Shown one piece after another: positions 29,363-40,022 of a stretch of 64,000 bases of DNA. The DNA is from Fluviispira vulneris. Lineage in GTDB: Bacteria; Bdellovibrionota_B; Oligoflexia; Silvanigrellales; Silvanigrellaceae. The notes beneath the pieces were generated by a model, which had not been told where the DNA came from, did no database searches, and saw only the letters and a program-made list of their open reading frames with translations. Numbering within the stretch: the stretch's first letter is position 1; each line of letters begins with the position of its first letter. Location: assembly GCF_014281055.1 (NCBI RefSeq), contig NZ_JACRSE010000003.1, positions 1 to 64,000 on the forward strand, in the 5' to 3' direction. Position numbers and translations under genes: made by a program.

Positions 29363-29921
29363 TACAAAAAAAATAAGTTCTCTATTGTATATAATCACAC
29401 TATTATTAACAGGAACAGTTATGGCAGATAATAAAGAAAAAAATACTGAATTATCAACTCAAGAAGATTCAAAATATTCTAAATTTGACAAAGATTCTGC
29501 TTTGGAAAAACTCACACCAATGCAAAAAAAAGTCACACAACATGAAGGCACTGAACCTGCATTTAATAATGAATACTGGAAAAATGAAGAACCTGGTATT
29601 TATGTTGATCTTGTCTCAGGTGAACCTTTATTTAGCTCCACAGATAAATACGATTCTAAAACAGGTTGGCCAAGTTTTACAAAACCAATTGATAATAAAT
29701 TTATAATGACAAAAACAGACAATAAACTGAGCAGTGAAGAACGCACTGAAGTACGTTCAAAATACGGAGACTCCCATCTAGGACATGTTTTTGATGATGG
29801 CCCCGGACCGACTCACAAACGTTATTGTATGAATTCTGCTTCTTTGCGATTTATTCCTCTCAAAGACATGGAAAGGCTTGGATATGGAAAATATTTATAT
29901 CTTTTTAAAAAGAATAAATAA
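29352..29921 (+). CDS. msrB: Exported peptide-methionine (R)-S-oxide reductase
   Basis: Repairs the R epimer, complementing MsrA. The 189-residue protein has a signal peptide (hydrophobic to about residue 22, then VMADN) and the MsrB domain: [38 protein letters not shown] and the catalytic [11 protein letters not shown] (Cys159). Two features stand out. The zinc-binding CxxC pairs are absent (VSGEPLFSS replaces the first). The recycling Cys that usually sits in 'GCGWPSF' is Thr (SKTGWPSF), leaving Cys159 as the only cysteine. Reduction may therefore depend directly on an external thiol. Confidence 0.93.
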   Translation: MLNNTKKISSLLYIITLLLTGTVMADNKEKNTELSTQEDSKYSKFDKDSALEKLTPMQKKVTQHEGTEPAFNNEYWKNEEPGIYVDLVSGEPLFSSTDKYDSKTGWPSFTKPIDNKFIMTKTDNKLSSEERTEVRSKYGDSHLGHVFDDGPGPTHKRYCMNSASLRFIPLKDMERLGYGKYLYLFKKNK

Positions 29922-29955
29922 AATTCTTATTTGATTTATTCTTTTTCTTTTGTTA
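29907..29955 (+). terminator. Terminator of msrA-msrB
   Basis: AAAAAGAATAAAT (29907-29919) pairs perfectly over 13 bases with 29934-29946, followed by CTTTTGTTAATTTTTATTTTT. The left arm overlaps the msrB stop codon. It is A/T-only but long, and the T-rich tail supports termination. Confidence 0.65.
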
Positions 29956-29983
29956 ATTTTTATTTTTAACAAGAGGTTTTAGA

Positions 29984-30442
29984 GTGAAAATAAAAATTGC
30001 GTCTATTTTTATACCAATTTTCTTATTTGTTCCTAAAATTCATGCCGACAATGCATATGTTTATTGCTCAAGTATTCACCATGAATGGAAGTGGTTAAAA
30101 TATGATTATAATCCAGAGGACATTGTATTTGGATCTTGGGGTGGCAATACGAAGAATAAAGGTACAATGACTGTCAGTGGTCAATGGAAATATTATACAT
30201 CAGAGAATAAATATTTTACTTTCTTTGTTTTAGATGATGCAGAAAATAAATACAATGAACTTAAAATACTCTGCAGAAAACAACATGGAAAAGATTATAT
30301 GTACCCTCAACCCGTCGAAGAGGTTTATGATGGAAAATGGTCTGCTTTTGCAAACGCTGATAACACACTATATCCTGGATATGTTACAAGTAAAGTATTT
30401 CGTTCTCCAATCGGTATCCCGCGCTTTCTGTTTAATCAATAG
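29984..30442 (+). CDS. Secreted protein of unknown function
   Basis: A 152-residue protein starting at GTG with AAGAGG seven bases upstream. The signal peptide (MKIKIASIFIPIFLFVPKIHA) should be cut before DNAYVY. The mature part is rich in Tyr, Trp and Lys, likely beta-rich, with two cysteines (VYCSS, ILCRK) that could form a disulfide. I do not recognise a family. It lies just after the msrAB terminator and is probably transcribed separately. Confidence 0.7.
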   Translation: MKIKIASIFIPIFLFVPKIHADNAYVYCSSIHHEWKWLKYDYNPEDIVFGSWGGNTKNKGTMTVSGQWKYYTSENKYFTFFVLDDAENKYNELKILCRKQHGKDYMYPQPVEEVYDGKWSAFANADNTLYPGYVTSKVFRSPIGIPRFLFNQ

Positions 30443-30532
30443 AATATTAAAATAAGTTAATAAAATTATTTTCTTTAATCTCATTGTGAATATTAAAAAG
30501 AAATGTCGTGAAATGATTAATATTCCTATAAA

Positions 30533-31185
30533 TTATTTACACTCTTTAAAACTAAAATTTATTGGTATCGAACCATATTCCTTTAAATACCTTAAATTTT
30601 TAAGCACTTCCTTGAAATCTAACTTATAAATAACTGCTTTGCGAGAAAATTCGCTCGCAATTATGCTAGATATAATTCCATTGTCTTCTAGTATTTTTTG
30701 GTCAAAAAACGCTACAGGAAAATCGATTGAATCATGCGCTTCAATTCTGCCATCGCTCACTCGATATTCTGTACGTGCAGCTATAATTGAGCTGTGAGGA
30801 AAAGGCACCATTTCAATCGTAAAATTACTTCTATTTTTTCCATACACGATTGCATTTTCTATTGAAACAGTAGATCCTAGAATAAAATGATAATAGTCCG
30901 TAGTTTTTTTTGCTGGATATCCCAGTCCATCAGATACATTAAATAAATGCCGAGCTCCACCAAACTCCATATTAAAGGCTTTGAGTGATGCTTCGTATGA
31001 TAGGGCTTTAAAAATGGATTTGCATCGATTCTGACGAAATGTCCAGGATCATATGGATTTATTTTTATTTTCACAATTTTAATTTCATACTCATCTGTAT
31101 ATAAATATTTCATAGCAAATACAGATCTTGAAAAGAATAGATTAAATACCAACAAGCATTTTGCGATGAGTAATATTAATTTCAT
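30533..31185 (-). CDS. Secreted protein split by a -1 shift (programmed frameshift or pseudogene)
   Basis: Two overlapping minus-strand frames make one protein. The first (from 31185) gives a signal peptide (MKLILLIAKCLLVFNLFFSR, then SVFA) and continues to NPFLK. The second continues ALSYEASLKAFNMEFGGARH to the stop at 30533. The join falls exactly on T TTA AAG (complement at 31006-31012), a canonical -1 slippery heptamer in the correct zero frame. A -1 slip there yields one continuous, sensible protein of about 216 residues with no in-frame stop; without it, translation runs on to 30877 in a less protein-like frame. Either the gene uses -1 frameshifting or it has lost one T from the TTTTT run. 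The family is not recognised. GAGG precedes the ATG. Confidence 0.6.
31006..31012 (-). promoter_or_regulatory. Candidate -1 ribosomal frameshift site (T TTA AAG)
   Basis: On the minus strand the heptamer TTTAAAG sits in the reading frame as X XXY YYZ (the zero-frame codons are TTA and AAG). The upstream frame is coding before it and the -1 frame is coding after it. I could not identify an obvious downstream stem or pseudoknot by eye, which weakens the programmed-frameshift reading. Confidence 0.45.
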
Positions 31186-31206
31186 TAATGTACCTCATAC
31201 ATATCT

Positions 31207-31251
31207 AACTCAAAATATTATTGCTACTGATTTGAAATAATATTTTGAGTT
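31207..31251. repeat. Perfect 16-bp inverted repeat upstream of the shifted gene
   Basis: AACTCAAAATATTATT (31207-31222) and its exact complement (31236-31251) flank a 13-base loop, ending 22 bases before the start of the minus-strand gene. No T run follows. It may be a regulatory hairpin in the 5' leader or an operator. Confidence 0.6.
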
Positions 31252-31615
31252 CGTTTAATTATCGCTCAAAACAGCAGAAAAGACAATTTACAAAAAATGA
31301 ATAGAGCAATTTATACCGATAATTTTTTTGACAGCAAATACTTACACACTTTAGTGGATTTTTTTTCCCAAACACTCTATTTAACCTTTTTTTAATTCAG
31401 TTTGGTACAAAATCTAAACTATTCTTTGTTCTTAAAGTTACTATGATTTTTTAATGATAAATTATGCAGTTATTAAAATAAAGGATTTTCATCTGCATTT
31501 TCTTTGCGCCTTACTTGTAAATCTTTTGATATATCTTGTAAATTTTTCGCTTTGCTTTTTGTAAATTTTTATTCTATATATAAATAATTAAATTTAACTT
31601 TTAAATGGAGAGTTT
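31252..31615. other. AT-rich intergenic region
   Basis: Between divergent genes. It is very T-rich on the plus strand (31360-31400 and 31540-31580), with no supported reading frame or RNA gene. It presumably carries promoters for the minus-strand secreted protein and the TM2 gene. Confidence 0.5.
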
Positions 31616-31939
31616 ATGTCCTCACAAATAAAAGCCTCAGATGAAAAATATTGTTCAGATTGTGGCAAAATTATAAAAGTCAAAGCTGAAATTTGCCCTG
31701 GCTGTGGTTGCAGACAATCAGCAGTCCAACTTAAAAATGGAAGAAATAGGGTATCAACCGCATTATTTGCTTTGCTCTTAGGAGGTATTGGTGCGCATAA
31801 ATTTTATTTAGGAAAATTTGGCGTAGGTCTCTTATATATTCTTTTTTGTTGGACTTTAATTCCAGGAATCATATCGTTTATTGAAGGAATCCGTTTAATC
31901 TGTATGTCAGACAATGAGTTCGTTAATAAATATTCATAA
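31616..31939 (+). CDS. Zinc-ribbon TM2-domain membrane protein
   Basis: A 107-residue protein. The N-terminus holds a zinc ribbon (YCSDCGK, then ICPGCGCRQ). The rest is a TM2 domain: STALFALLLGGIGAHKFYLG, then a second helix (LLYILFCWTLIPGIISFIEG) ending with the usual 'IEGIRLICMS' tail. TM2 proteins are small inner-membrane proteins of uncertain function. ATG follows GGAGAG. It is separated from groEL by a terminator that belongs to the latter. Confidence 0.9.
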   Translation: MSSQIKASDEKYCSDCGKIIKVKAEICPGCGCRQSAVQLKNGRNRVSTALFALLLGGIGAHKFYLGKFGVGLLYILFCWTLIPGIISFIEGIRLICMSDNEFVNKYS

Positions 31940-31967
31940 AAAGTATAGATATGAATTTTATTTATTT

Positions 31968-32007
31968 TTTTAAAATAAAAACCCCGAATTCAATTGAACT
32001 CGGGGTT
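31968..32007 (-). terminator. groEL terminator
   Basis: On the minus strand AACCCCGA pairs with TCGGGGTT around an inner TTCAATTGAA palindrome, directly followed by TTTTATTTT. It lies about 25 bases after the groEL stop. It may also stop the converging TM2 transcript, although the plus-strand tail is less T-rich. Confidence 0.9.
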
Positions 32008-32030
32008 AATAATCATTTCTTAAAAAGAAA

Positions 32031-33674
<1,644 letters not shown>

Positions 33675-33727
33675 CTAAAGTTTTTTATATATATTAAGCC
33701 CCAAAATAAAAAAGGGGGTGTTGATTC

Positions 33728-34015
33728 TTAACCAATAACGCCAAGTACGTCGTCTTCACGAAGAATAAGATGATCTTCGCCTTCAACTTTGATTTCAGTA
33801 CCACTGTATTTGCTGAAAAGAACACGATCTCCGACTTTAATATCGATGGCACGTACTTTGCCATCAGCAAGCACCTTTCCATTGCCAACGGCAACAACAG
33901 TTGCTTCAACTGGTTTTTCTTTAGCATTGTCAGGAATCAGAATTCCTCCAGCTGTCTTAGTTTCTTCTGCCACGCGTTTCACTAAAATACGGTCGGAAAG
34001 TGGACGAATCTTCAT
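33728..34015 (-). CDS. groS: Co-chaperonin GroES
   Basis: 10-kDa lid of GroEL. The 95-residue protein begins [15 protein letters not shown] and carries the mobile loop [12 protein letters not shown] and [14 protein letters not shown]. Start 34015 follows GGAGG by seven bases; the longer frame to 34051 reads through the promoter leader and is not real. First gene of groESL. Confidence 0.97.
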   Translation of the reverse strand: MKIRPLSDRILVKRVAEETKTAGGILIPDNAKEKPVEATVVAVGNGKVLADGKVRAIDIKVGDRVLFSKYSGTEIKVEGEDHLILREDDVLGVIG

Positions 34016-34104
34016 AATGAGCCTCCAAAAAGTGGAAATAAACCACAACATTAAAAACTTAATTTTAAAGGTGAGAGGAGACTTCCCCCCGATACCTCAG
34101 GTGG

Positions 34105-34132
34105 AAAATAAGCGCTCGCTCAAAGGTGTCAA
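34105..34132 (-). promoter_or_regulatory. groESL promoter
   Basis: Minus-strand TTGACA (complement at 34127-34132), 16-base spacer, then TATTTT (34105-34110): a sigma-70-like promoter about 90 bases before groES. No CIRCE operator (TTAGCACTC/GAGTGCTAA) is present, and the sigma-32 -10 consensus (CCCCAT) is not well matched, although CCTTGACA resembles a sigma-32 -35. The spacer holds a short GAGCGAGCGCTT motif. The leader also has a small ACCTCAGGT palindrome at 34094-34102. Confidence 0.6.
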
Positions 34133-34263
34133 GGCTGTTGGGTGAATAATTTTTTTTTATTTCTTTTCACTTAAAATAAAAATAGTTTTTAAAATATTCA
34201 AAACGAAATATAAATAAAACTCACTCAAGAAATCAGCAAATTGCTATGTCTATTACTTTATGT

Positions 34264-34812
34264 TTAAAGTGGCAAAGGAATATTAGAAAGACCTATTTGC
34301 TTAATCGAAATATCTTGGTTTTTGGTACGCTTTACAGAATAGACTGCGCCATTTTTATTATTTAATACGATTGCAATTGGAATCGATTTTGCATCACAAT
34401 AAGCCACGATTAACTTAGAATTTGAGATTGAATTTATAAAAGGCTGTATGGCTTGATTATTTGCGTCTATTATTTTTCCAAGCTTTGCAATAATTCTGTT
34501 ATTATTAATTAAAAATAAAATATTATTTCTATTAAAGGCAAGAATATTTTGATTCAATTTTGAGTCTATATATTCTTCATCGTCAAATAAATAGATGGGA
34601 GAAAGATTGGGAAACTTTTTTTGAAATTCATGACTTAATTTTGTAAAACTTTCCGTAGTATCAGAATCAGGGATGCGGTAATCCAAGTTTTTATATTTTT
34701 GTGGAGTATTACTTATTAATACAAAGTTATTGTCGTTTTTTTCTTTAGCAATTACTGTTTGAAAAAACAAGAAAGACGATACGCAACCGATTGAAATTAA
34801 AAAACTTTTCAT
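34264..34812 (-). CDS. Exported protein of unknown function
   Basis: A 182-residue protein with a signal peptide (MKSFLISIGCVSSFLFFQTV, then IAKEK). The mature part is polar and Asn/Ile-rich; the segment SPIYLFDDEEYIDSK and later KLIVAYCDAKSIPIAIVLNN suggest an alpha/beta fold, but I recognise no family. Start at 34812 gives the signal peptide directly; the ATG 12 bases earlier would add four residues. It has no obvious operon partners. Confidence 0.65.
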   Translation of the reverse strand: MKSFLISIGCVSSFLFFQTVIAKEKNDNNFVLISNTPQKYKNLDYRIPDSDTTESFTKLSHEFQKKFPNLSPIYLFDDEEYIDSKLNQNILAFNRNNILFLINNNRIIAKLGKIIDANNQAIQPFINSISNSKLIVAYCDAKSIPIAIVLNNKNGAVYSVKRTKNQDISIKQIGLSNIPLPL

Positions 34813-34905
34813 AGTCTCTGGCACCTAAGTTTATTTATAAGCCCCTATCCAAAGTCTATTTAGCTGAAAATACGGATGAGCGCAAATGATTTTGTTTAAG
34901 AGTTA

Positions 34906-35403
34906 TTACTTAACTTGGCGAACTTCCACGTCACAAGCTTTTAAAAAATCCATAACAAAATCGTAATCCTCATTCTTATAAGCCTTCTTGAACACAACTC
35001 TTTTTACACCAGCTGTGATGATAGCTTTTGCGCAGTCTCGACAGGGGCTGTAGGTACAATATAAAGCAGAATTCCTAAGATCTTGTCGCGAAGCTGCAAT
35101 TGCATTGATTTCTGCATGAACCATAAAAGGATATTTATCTGGGCGTAAGTTTGGTAGTTTTTTATCATCACAGCCAGGGGGAAACCCATTGTATCCTGTC
35201 GCTAAAATTCTTTTATTTTCATCAATAACAACAACACCGACCTGGGTTTCACCATCATGACTCCGCTTGGAAACTGCTTCCGCTATGTCTAAAAAGTAAT
35301 CATCCCAACTTGGGCGTACAACTGGCTTCCGATTGTCGTAATTAATTTTTATCACTGGAAATGATTTTCTGTCTTCTTTTAATTGTGTCACAGTATTACT
35401 CAT
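34906..35403 (-). CDS. dCMP deaminase (ComEB-like)
   Basis: Deaminates dCMP to dUMP for thymidylate synthesis. The 165-residue zinc enzyme has the cytidine-deaminase motif: [11 protein letters not shown] (zinc His and catalytic Glu) and [12 protein letters not shown] (two zinc Cys), with [13 protein letters not shown] upstream as in dCMP deaminases. Its ATG overlaps the mutase stop (ATGA), so it is translationally coupled to that gene. Confidence 0.92.
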   Translation of the reverse strand: MSNTVTQLKEDRKSFPVIKINYDNRKPVVRPSWDDYFLDIAEAVSKRSHDGETQVGVVVIDENKRILATGYNGFPPGCDDKKLPNLRPDKYPFMVHAEINAIAASRQDLRNSALYCTYSPCRDCAKAIITAGVKRVVFKKAYKNEDYDFVMDFLKACDVEVRQVK

Positions 35404-37016
35404 AATATTACGCTTTCTTTATACTCACCAAAGACTTCTCTTAACGTATTACAAATCTCACCGATACTTGCATAAGCTCTTACGGCAGACAATATATATG
35501 GCATTAAATTCTCTGTCCCTTGAGCTGCATTTTTTAATTTTAATAAAGATTCTGTAACAGCAACAGAATCTCTATTATTTTTTATTTTTTTTAAATTTTC
35601 TATCTGCATTTTTTCTACAGTATCCTCAACTCTAAGAAGCCCTTCGTGAGGATTTTCTTCAATAATAAATTTATTAACGCCAACAATTACGCGATCTATA
35701 GATTCTATATCCTGTTGATATTGATAAGCAGATTTTTGAATAGAAGCTTGAACATATCCTTGCTCAATTGCTCGAACCATTCCTCCGAGAGAGTCTATTT
35801 TTTTGATAATTTCAACAACTTCATTTTCAATTCGGTCGGTCAAAGCTTCAATATAATAGCTTCCCGCTAAAGGATCGACTGTTTCAGCTACGCCACTTTC
35901 ATGTGCAATTATTTGCTGAGTTCTAAGCGCTATACGTGCAGATTCCTCAGTTGGTAAGGCCAATGCTTCATCTTTTGAGTTCGTATGTAAACTCTGTGTC
36001 CCGCCTAAAACTGCCGCAAGTGCCTGAATAGTCACACGGACAATATTATTTTCGGGTTGCTGAGCCGTTAATGTTGAACCAGCAGTTTGTGTATGGAAAC
36101 GCAACATAAGACTTTTGGGATTCTTAGCGCCAAAACGCTCTTTCATTATTTTTGCCCAGACTCTTCGAGCAGCTCTGAATTTCCCTACTTCTTCAAGTAG
36201 ATCTGTATAAGCATTGAAAAAGAAAGAAAGCCTAGGAGCAAATTCATCCACATTTAATCCTACTTTGACAGCGGCCTCTACATAGGCAATTCCATCTGCA
36301 AGAGTAAAACCAACCTCTTCAGATGCAGTACTTCCTGCTTCACGAATATGATAACCACTGATTGAGATTGTATTCCAAAGGGGTACATGTTCCTTACAGA
36401 AAGCGAATATATCGGTGATAATACGCATAGATTGTTGAGGTGGAAAAATATATGTTCCGCGTGCAATATATTCTTTTAAGATATCATTTTGTATAGTGCC
36501 ACGTAATTTATGACTACTGATACCTTGTTTTTCAGCCACTGCAATATAAAGAGCTAATAAAACTGCTGCAGAAGCATTGATTGTCATAGAAGTTGATATT
36601 TTATCTAACGGAATGCCATTAAATAGTATCTCCATATCAGCAAGTGTATCAATCGCAACTCCAACTTTACCAACTTCACCCGCAGCTTCATCACTGTCAG
36701 AGTCATAACCGATTTGAGTGGGCAAATCGAAAGCAACACTCAAACCCGTTTGACCTTGTGCCAGTAAATATTTATATCTTTTGTTACTTTCTTCGGCACT
36801 GGCAAAGCCTGCGTATTGCCGCATTGTCCATAAACTGCTGCGATACATTCCTGAATGAACCCCACGTGTAAATGGATACTCTCCAGGAAAATTAATTTTG
36901 CTTAAATACTCATTATCAGTCATAGCATTTTTAGGAAAATAAAGTTCATCTATCACAGATCGAGATGCTGTCACAAACTCTTTTTTCCGTTTTAAATCGC
37001 TTCTTGAAGATGACAT
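35400..37016 (-). CDS. Acyl-CoA mutase large subunit (methylmalonyl-CoA mutase-like)
   Basis: Adenosylcobalamin-dependent carbon-skeleton mutase, catalytic domain only (538 residues; the C-terminal B12-binding domain of full-length enzymes is absent). Family motifs: [69 protein letters not shown] and [16 protein letters not shown]. At the position where methylmalonyl-CoA mutases have a substrate-determining Tyr (Tyr89, in RG-P-Y-x-T-M-Y) this protein has His54 (RGVHSGMY). A related substrate such as another branched acyl-CoA is therefore possible. No small B12-binding subunit is visible in the window, so it should be encoded elsewhere. Confidence 0.88.
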   Translation of the reverse strand: MSSSRSDLKRKKEFVTASRSVIDELYFPKNAMTDNEYLSKINFPGEYPFTRGVHSGMYRSSLWTMRQYAGFASAEESNKRYKYLLAQGQTGLSVAFDLPTQIGYDSDSDEAAGEVGKVGVAIDTLADMEILFNGIPLDKISTSMTINASAAVLLALYIAVAEKQGISSHKLRGTIQNDILKEYIARGTYIFPPQQSMRIITDIFAFCKEHVPLWNTISISGYHIREAGSTASEEVGFTLADGIAYVEAAVKVGLNVDEFAPRLSFFFNAYTDLLEEVGKFRAARRVWAKIMKERFGAKNPKSLMLRFHTQTAGSTLTAQQPENNIVRVTIQALAAVLGGTQSLHTNSKDEALALPTEESARIALRTQQIIAHESGVAETVDPLAGSYYIEALTDRIENEVVEIIKKIDSLGGMVRAIEQGYVQASIQKSAYQYQQDIESIDRVIVGVNKFIIEENPHEGLLRVEDTVEKMQIENLKKIKNNRDSVAVTESLLKLKNAAQGTENLMPYILSAVRAYASIGEICNTLREVFGEYKESVIL

Positions 37017-37039
37017 TTATTTTTTCCTTCAACTGCATT

Positions 37040-37825
37040 TTATTTTTTCATTACCTTTTTATTGACAACTCTTCCAGGGAAATCATCCCAAAAATTATTT
37101 GCAAAAACTCCATTTATGAGATCTGACCAACTTGGGAAATATTTTTTTTCGGGTGGATTTTGCAACGTCAAACTCCCATCTTTTCCCCAAACAAGTTTTG
37201 CGTTGTTTGTATCTACTAATAATACAGAAAATCCACCCGTTATAGAATAAATTTCATCAATAAAGTTTGATTCAATTTGGTTAACCACCACAATGAGCGC
37301 TGTATCTGCATTCATCACTCGAGCAGTTAATGTATTTAAATTGTCAATCCATGTTGGTTCAGTCGCTAGGCAATATGAATAAAATTCTAGAAAGTTATGT
37401 CTTGATAGGCAGGAAGAAGTTATAAGAGTACGAACGGACGATTCACGTGATGAAAATCTATTTGCAACATTTTTCATTGATTCGTTTAATTTAGTAAGAA
37501 CATTTGAATTACTTTTTAACAATGCTTTTTGTACAACTTCAAATGGATATCCATTAATATTCGGCTGCCCCTCAAACGAATCAATCACTTTTTTTTGCAA
37601 TAAAGCTATAATATTTTCAGAAGATATTGTTGCAAGATCAATCGATGTTGTTTTTGAAGGATCTGGAAGAATAAATGGTGGAACAGCAATAATAGCGGCT
37701 GGATTTACGGCTTCATAACCTGTTTGTATACCAGAGGGAAGCGTCTTTGAAGTCTGGCATGATATAAAAAAAATGGAGAAAGTTACAATAAAACTTATCT
37801 TTATCAATATGCTATTTTGCAGCAT
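37040..37825 (-). CDS. Predicted lipoprotein of unknown function
   Basis: A 261-residue protein whose N-terminus has a signal peptide ending in a lipobox (FSIFFISC-QTSK). The mature part has two regions (AAIIAVPPFILPDPSK; later TALIVVVNQIESNF and GGFSVLLVDTNNAKLVWGKD) that resemble the nucleotide-free Rossmann-like fold of outer-membrane lipoproteins with conserved 'V.G..vDt.....lw' strands. I cannot name the family. It lies 23 bases upstream of the mutase gene and could share its transcript. Confidence 0.65.
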   Translation of the reverse strand: MLQNSILIKISFIVTFSIFFISCQTSKTLPSGIQTGYEAVNPAAIIAVPPFILPDPSKTTSIDLATISSENIIALLQKKVIDSFEGQPNINGYPFEVVQKALLKSNSNVLTKLNESMKNVANRFSSRESSVRTLITSSCLSRHNFLEFYSYCLATEPTWIDNLNTLTARVMNADTALIVVVNQIESNFIDEIYSITGGFSVLLVDTNNAKLVWGKDGSLTLQNPPEKKYFPSWSDLINGVFANNFWDDFPGRVVNKKVMKK

Positions 37826-37963
37826 TTTATTTTCCTTAACAGCTCATACTCATCTTCAAGAGGTAGCAAGTTATTATTTATTAAGTTACCTTTGATAGAA
37901 TACATTTTTTAAAACACTTGGAAAGAACAAAGCTGCCATCACGAATCAACAAAAGCAAGCCTC

Positions 37964-39091
37964 TCATAAAGTTTCATTTAGAAAATTGCGTATTTGTTTA
38001 ACAGTTTCTGAAATGAGATTGAAGTCTGAGTTTTCATGATGACTTAATATGCACTTTATATTCTCATCTTTAACTGCATATAAATGATATAATGCATTTC
38101 TGATAAGTCCTTGATATTTTGCTCGCGTTGCAGCAGTACCACCAAACCACTTTTCATATTCTAATGGGGTCATTAAAGCAATATTATGGATTGTTAAATT
38201 TAAAAAATTTTTATTGAAATCAGAAAAATCTTTTAAAATACCAAAATCATTTGTAACTAAATTATAGGGACACACATCTTGGCAAATATCACATCCATAA
38301 ATCGTCTTGGCAAAATGCGATAAATACTTTTTTGGTACTATTTCTCTGTGTTCTATTGTTAAATATGAAATACATTTATTAGCATCTAAATAATAAGGTT
38401 TAATTAGTGCATTAGTAGGACAAGCATCTAAACATTTTTGACAATCACCACAATCTAAACTTGCGATTGGACTCAATTTGTTTTTTAATTTCTTTTCAAC
38501 TATTTCAGAGTAAGATAAATCAATAAGGAGTGTCGCTATAAAAAAGAAACTTCCCATACCAGGACGAATAAGCATAGTATTTTTACCAACAAACCCCAGA
38601 TGAGCCTCTCTGGCATGAGCCCTATCGAAAAAAGGAATCGAGTCTATAACTGGTCTAAATGCAAATTTTTTTTTAAAATGCTTTTGCAATTCTTGGGCAA
38701 TTTTCTCTAAATTTTTTCTTAATACCTTATGATAATCTTTTCCATAAATATATTTTGAAATTAATTTTTTCCCAATTAAAGAATTATTTTTAATTTTAAT
38801 TTCTTGCGTGTTTATTTTTCTATTTCTTACCCGCTGTCCTAATGAGTAGGGAAAAAGAAAAATAAGAGCAGTCTTTGAATTTTCCAAAATAAATGAAGGA
38901 TCTTTTCTCACATCAATATTATTTTCTAAAAATTTCATCCCTGCATGAGAATTTTCACTTATCCACTGCTCAAAAGCTCTTAAATCTTTTTCAAATATGC
39001 TTAAAAATTTTTTATCTTCAAAAGAAAAGACGCCTGTAGCATGAGCATCATATTTTTTAAAAAGCTCAACTATTTCTGGTTTTATTTTCAT
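37964..39091 (-). CDS. queG: Epoxyqueuosine reductase
   Basis: Last step of queuosine synthesis in tRNA: reduces epoxyqueuosine using cobalamin and [4Fe-4S] clusters. At 375 residues it is the usual length. Motifs: the two ferredoxin-type clusters DCGDCQKCLDACPTNAL and YGCDICQDVCPYN, the corrinoid-binding N-terminal region with HAREAHLGFVGKNTMLI, and FGGTAATRAKYQGLIRNA. Its start overlaps the CDF exporter stop by four bases (ATGA). Confidence 0.95.
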   Translation of the reverse strand: MKIKPEIVELFKKYDAHATGVFSFEDKKFLSIFEKDLRAFEQWISENSHAGMKFLENNIDVRKDPSFILENSKTALIFLFPYSLGQRVRNRKINTQEIKIKNNSLIGKKLISKYIYGKDYHKVLRKNLEKIAQELQKHFKKKFAFRPVIDSIPFFDRAHAREAHLGFVGKNTMLIRPGMGSFFFIATLLIDLSYSEIVEKKLKNKLSPIASLDCGDCQKCLDACPTNALIKPYYLDANKCISYLTIEHREIVPKKYLSHFAKTIYGCDICQDVCPYNLVTNDFGILKDFSDFNKNFLNLTIHNIALMTPLEYEKWFGGTAATRAKYQGLIRNALYHLYAVKDENIKCILSHHENSDFNLISETVKQIRNFLNETL

Positions 39092-40011
39092 TTTTCTGGT
39101 CTTACACTACTCGGATCAGCATGTACAATAACATCTCCCTCAAATTCAGAAGATAAAACATTTTCAATATTCTCTATTATAATATGAACTTCATTAAACA
39201 ATAAATCCTCAGGTAATGTAACATGAAAGTCGAAGAAGTATCTATGTCCACTTTTCCGTGCGCGGAAGCGATGAATATCCAAAATACGTTCATCTGTTCC
39301 TCTCACAATTTTTTTAGCTGTTTCTTTTATATCTTCTGGAATGTCATGATCCATAAGTTCATTAATGCTTGTTTTAACTAAACCAAAAGAACCATAAATA
39401 ATATATACAGAAAATATCAAAGCAATCACTGGATCTAAAATGGAATATCCAGAAACAGCTATTAATAAAAGTGCTAAAGTTGAAGAAATATTTGTCACGA
39501 AATCTACTTTATAATGTTCAGCATCAGCAATAAGAGCAGGGCTCTTTAATTTTAGTCCATTTACTTTTAACCACTTTGTCACAAAAAGACTTACAAAAGC
39601 AGCAAAAATAAAAAATACTATCTGCTTCCAGTCTGAATGGTTCGCTTCAAGTACAAGACCCGATAAAACATCATAAATCTGCCTTACACTTGAAACGACT
39701 ATGGCAATCCCACCACCAATAATGAGGCTGCCTTGACCTAAAGCTGCTATACTTTCAGCGCGTCCGTGGCCATAGGGGTGATTGTGGTCTGGATCAAGTC
39801 GCGCAAACTTTACAATTTTGCGATTTACCAAACTAACAATCATATCCATTGTGCTATCAAGAGCAGAAAGTGCGACAATCAGTGAACCGGTCATAAAAAA
39901 AAGCGTGAGTTTCCCCAGTGCTAAAAAAGCGGCACAAAAAGCGGCAATTAATGCTGCTTTTTGTGCCGCTTTTGAGTTGGAATGACCATCTTTTGTTAAT
40001 TTATGGAGCAT
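39088..40011 (-). CDS. Cation diffusion facilitator metal exporter
   Basis: A 307-residue inner-membrane antiporter for divalent metals (Zn, Fe or Mn). Six helices are predicted; the metal site is visible in helix 2 (ALDSTMDMIVSL) and helix 5 (ADAEHYKVDFVTN), with PYGHGRAESIAALGQ between. The C-terminal cytoplasmic domain has HDIPEDIKE, HRFRARKSGHRYFFDFHV and VHADP. Closest in layout to FieF/YiiP, although the metal is not certain. It is co-transcribed with queG and 11 bases downstream of trmB. Confidence 0.9.
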   Translation of the reverse strand: MLHKLTKDGHSNSKAAQKAALIAAFCAAFLALGKLTLFFMTGSLIVALSALDSTMDMIVSLVNRKIVKFARLDPDHNHPYGHGRAESIAALGQGSLIIGGGIAIVVSSVRQIYDVLSGLVLEANHSDWKQIVFFIFAAFVSLFVTKWLKVNGLKLKSPALIADAEHYKVDFVTNISSTLALLLIAVSGYSILDPVIALIFSVYIIYGSFGLVKTSINELMDHDIPEDIKETAKKIVRGTDERILDIHRFRARKSGHRYFFDFHVTLPEDLLFNEVHIIIENIENVLSSEFEGDVIVHADPSSVRPEK

Positions 40012-40022
40012 GAAAATTCTTT

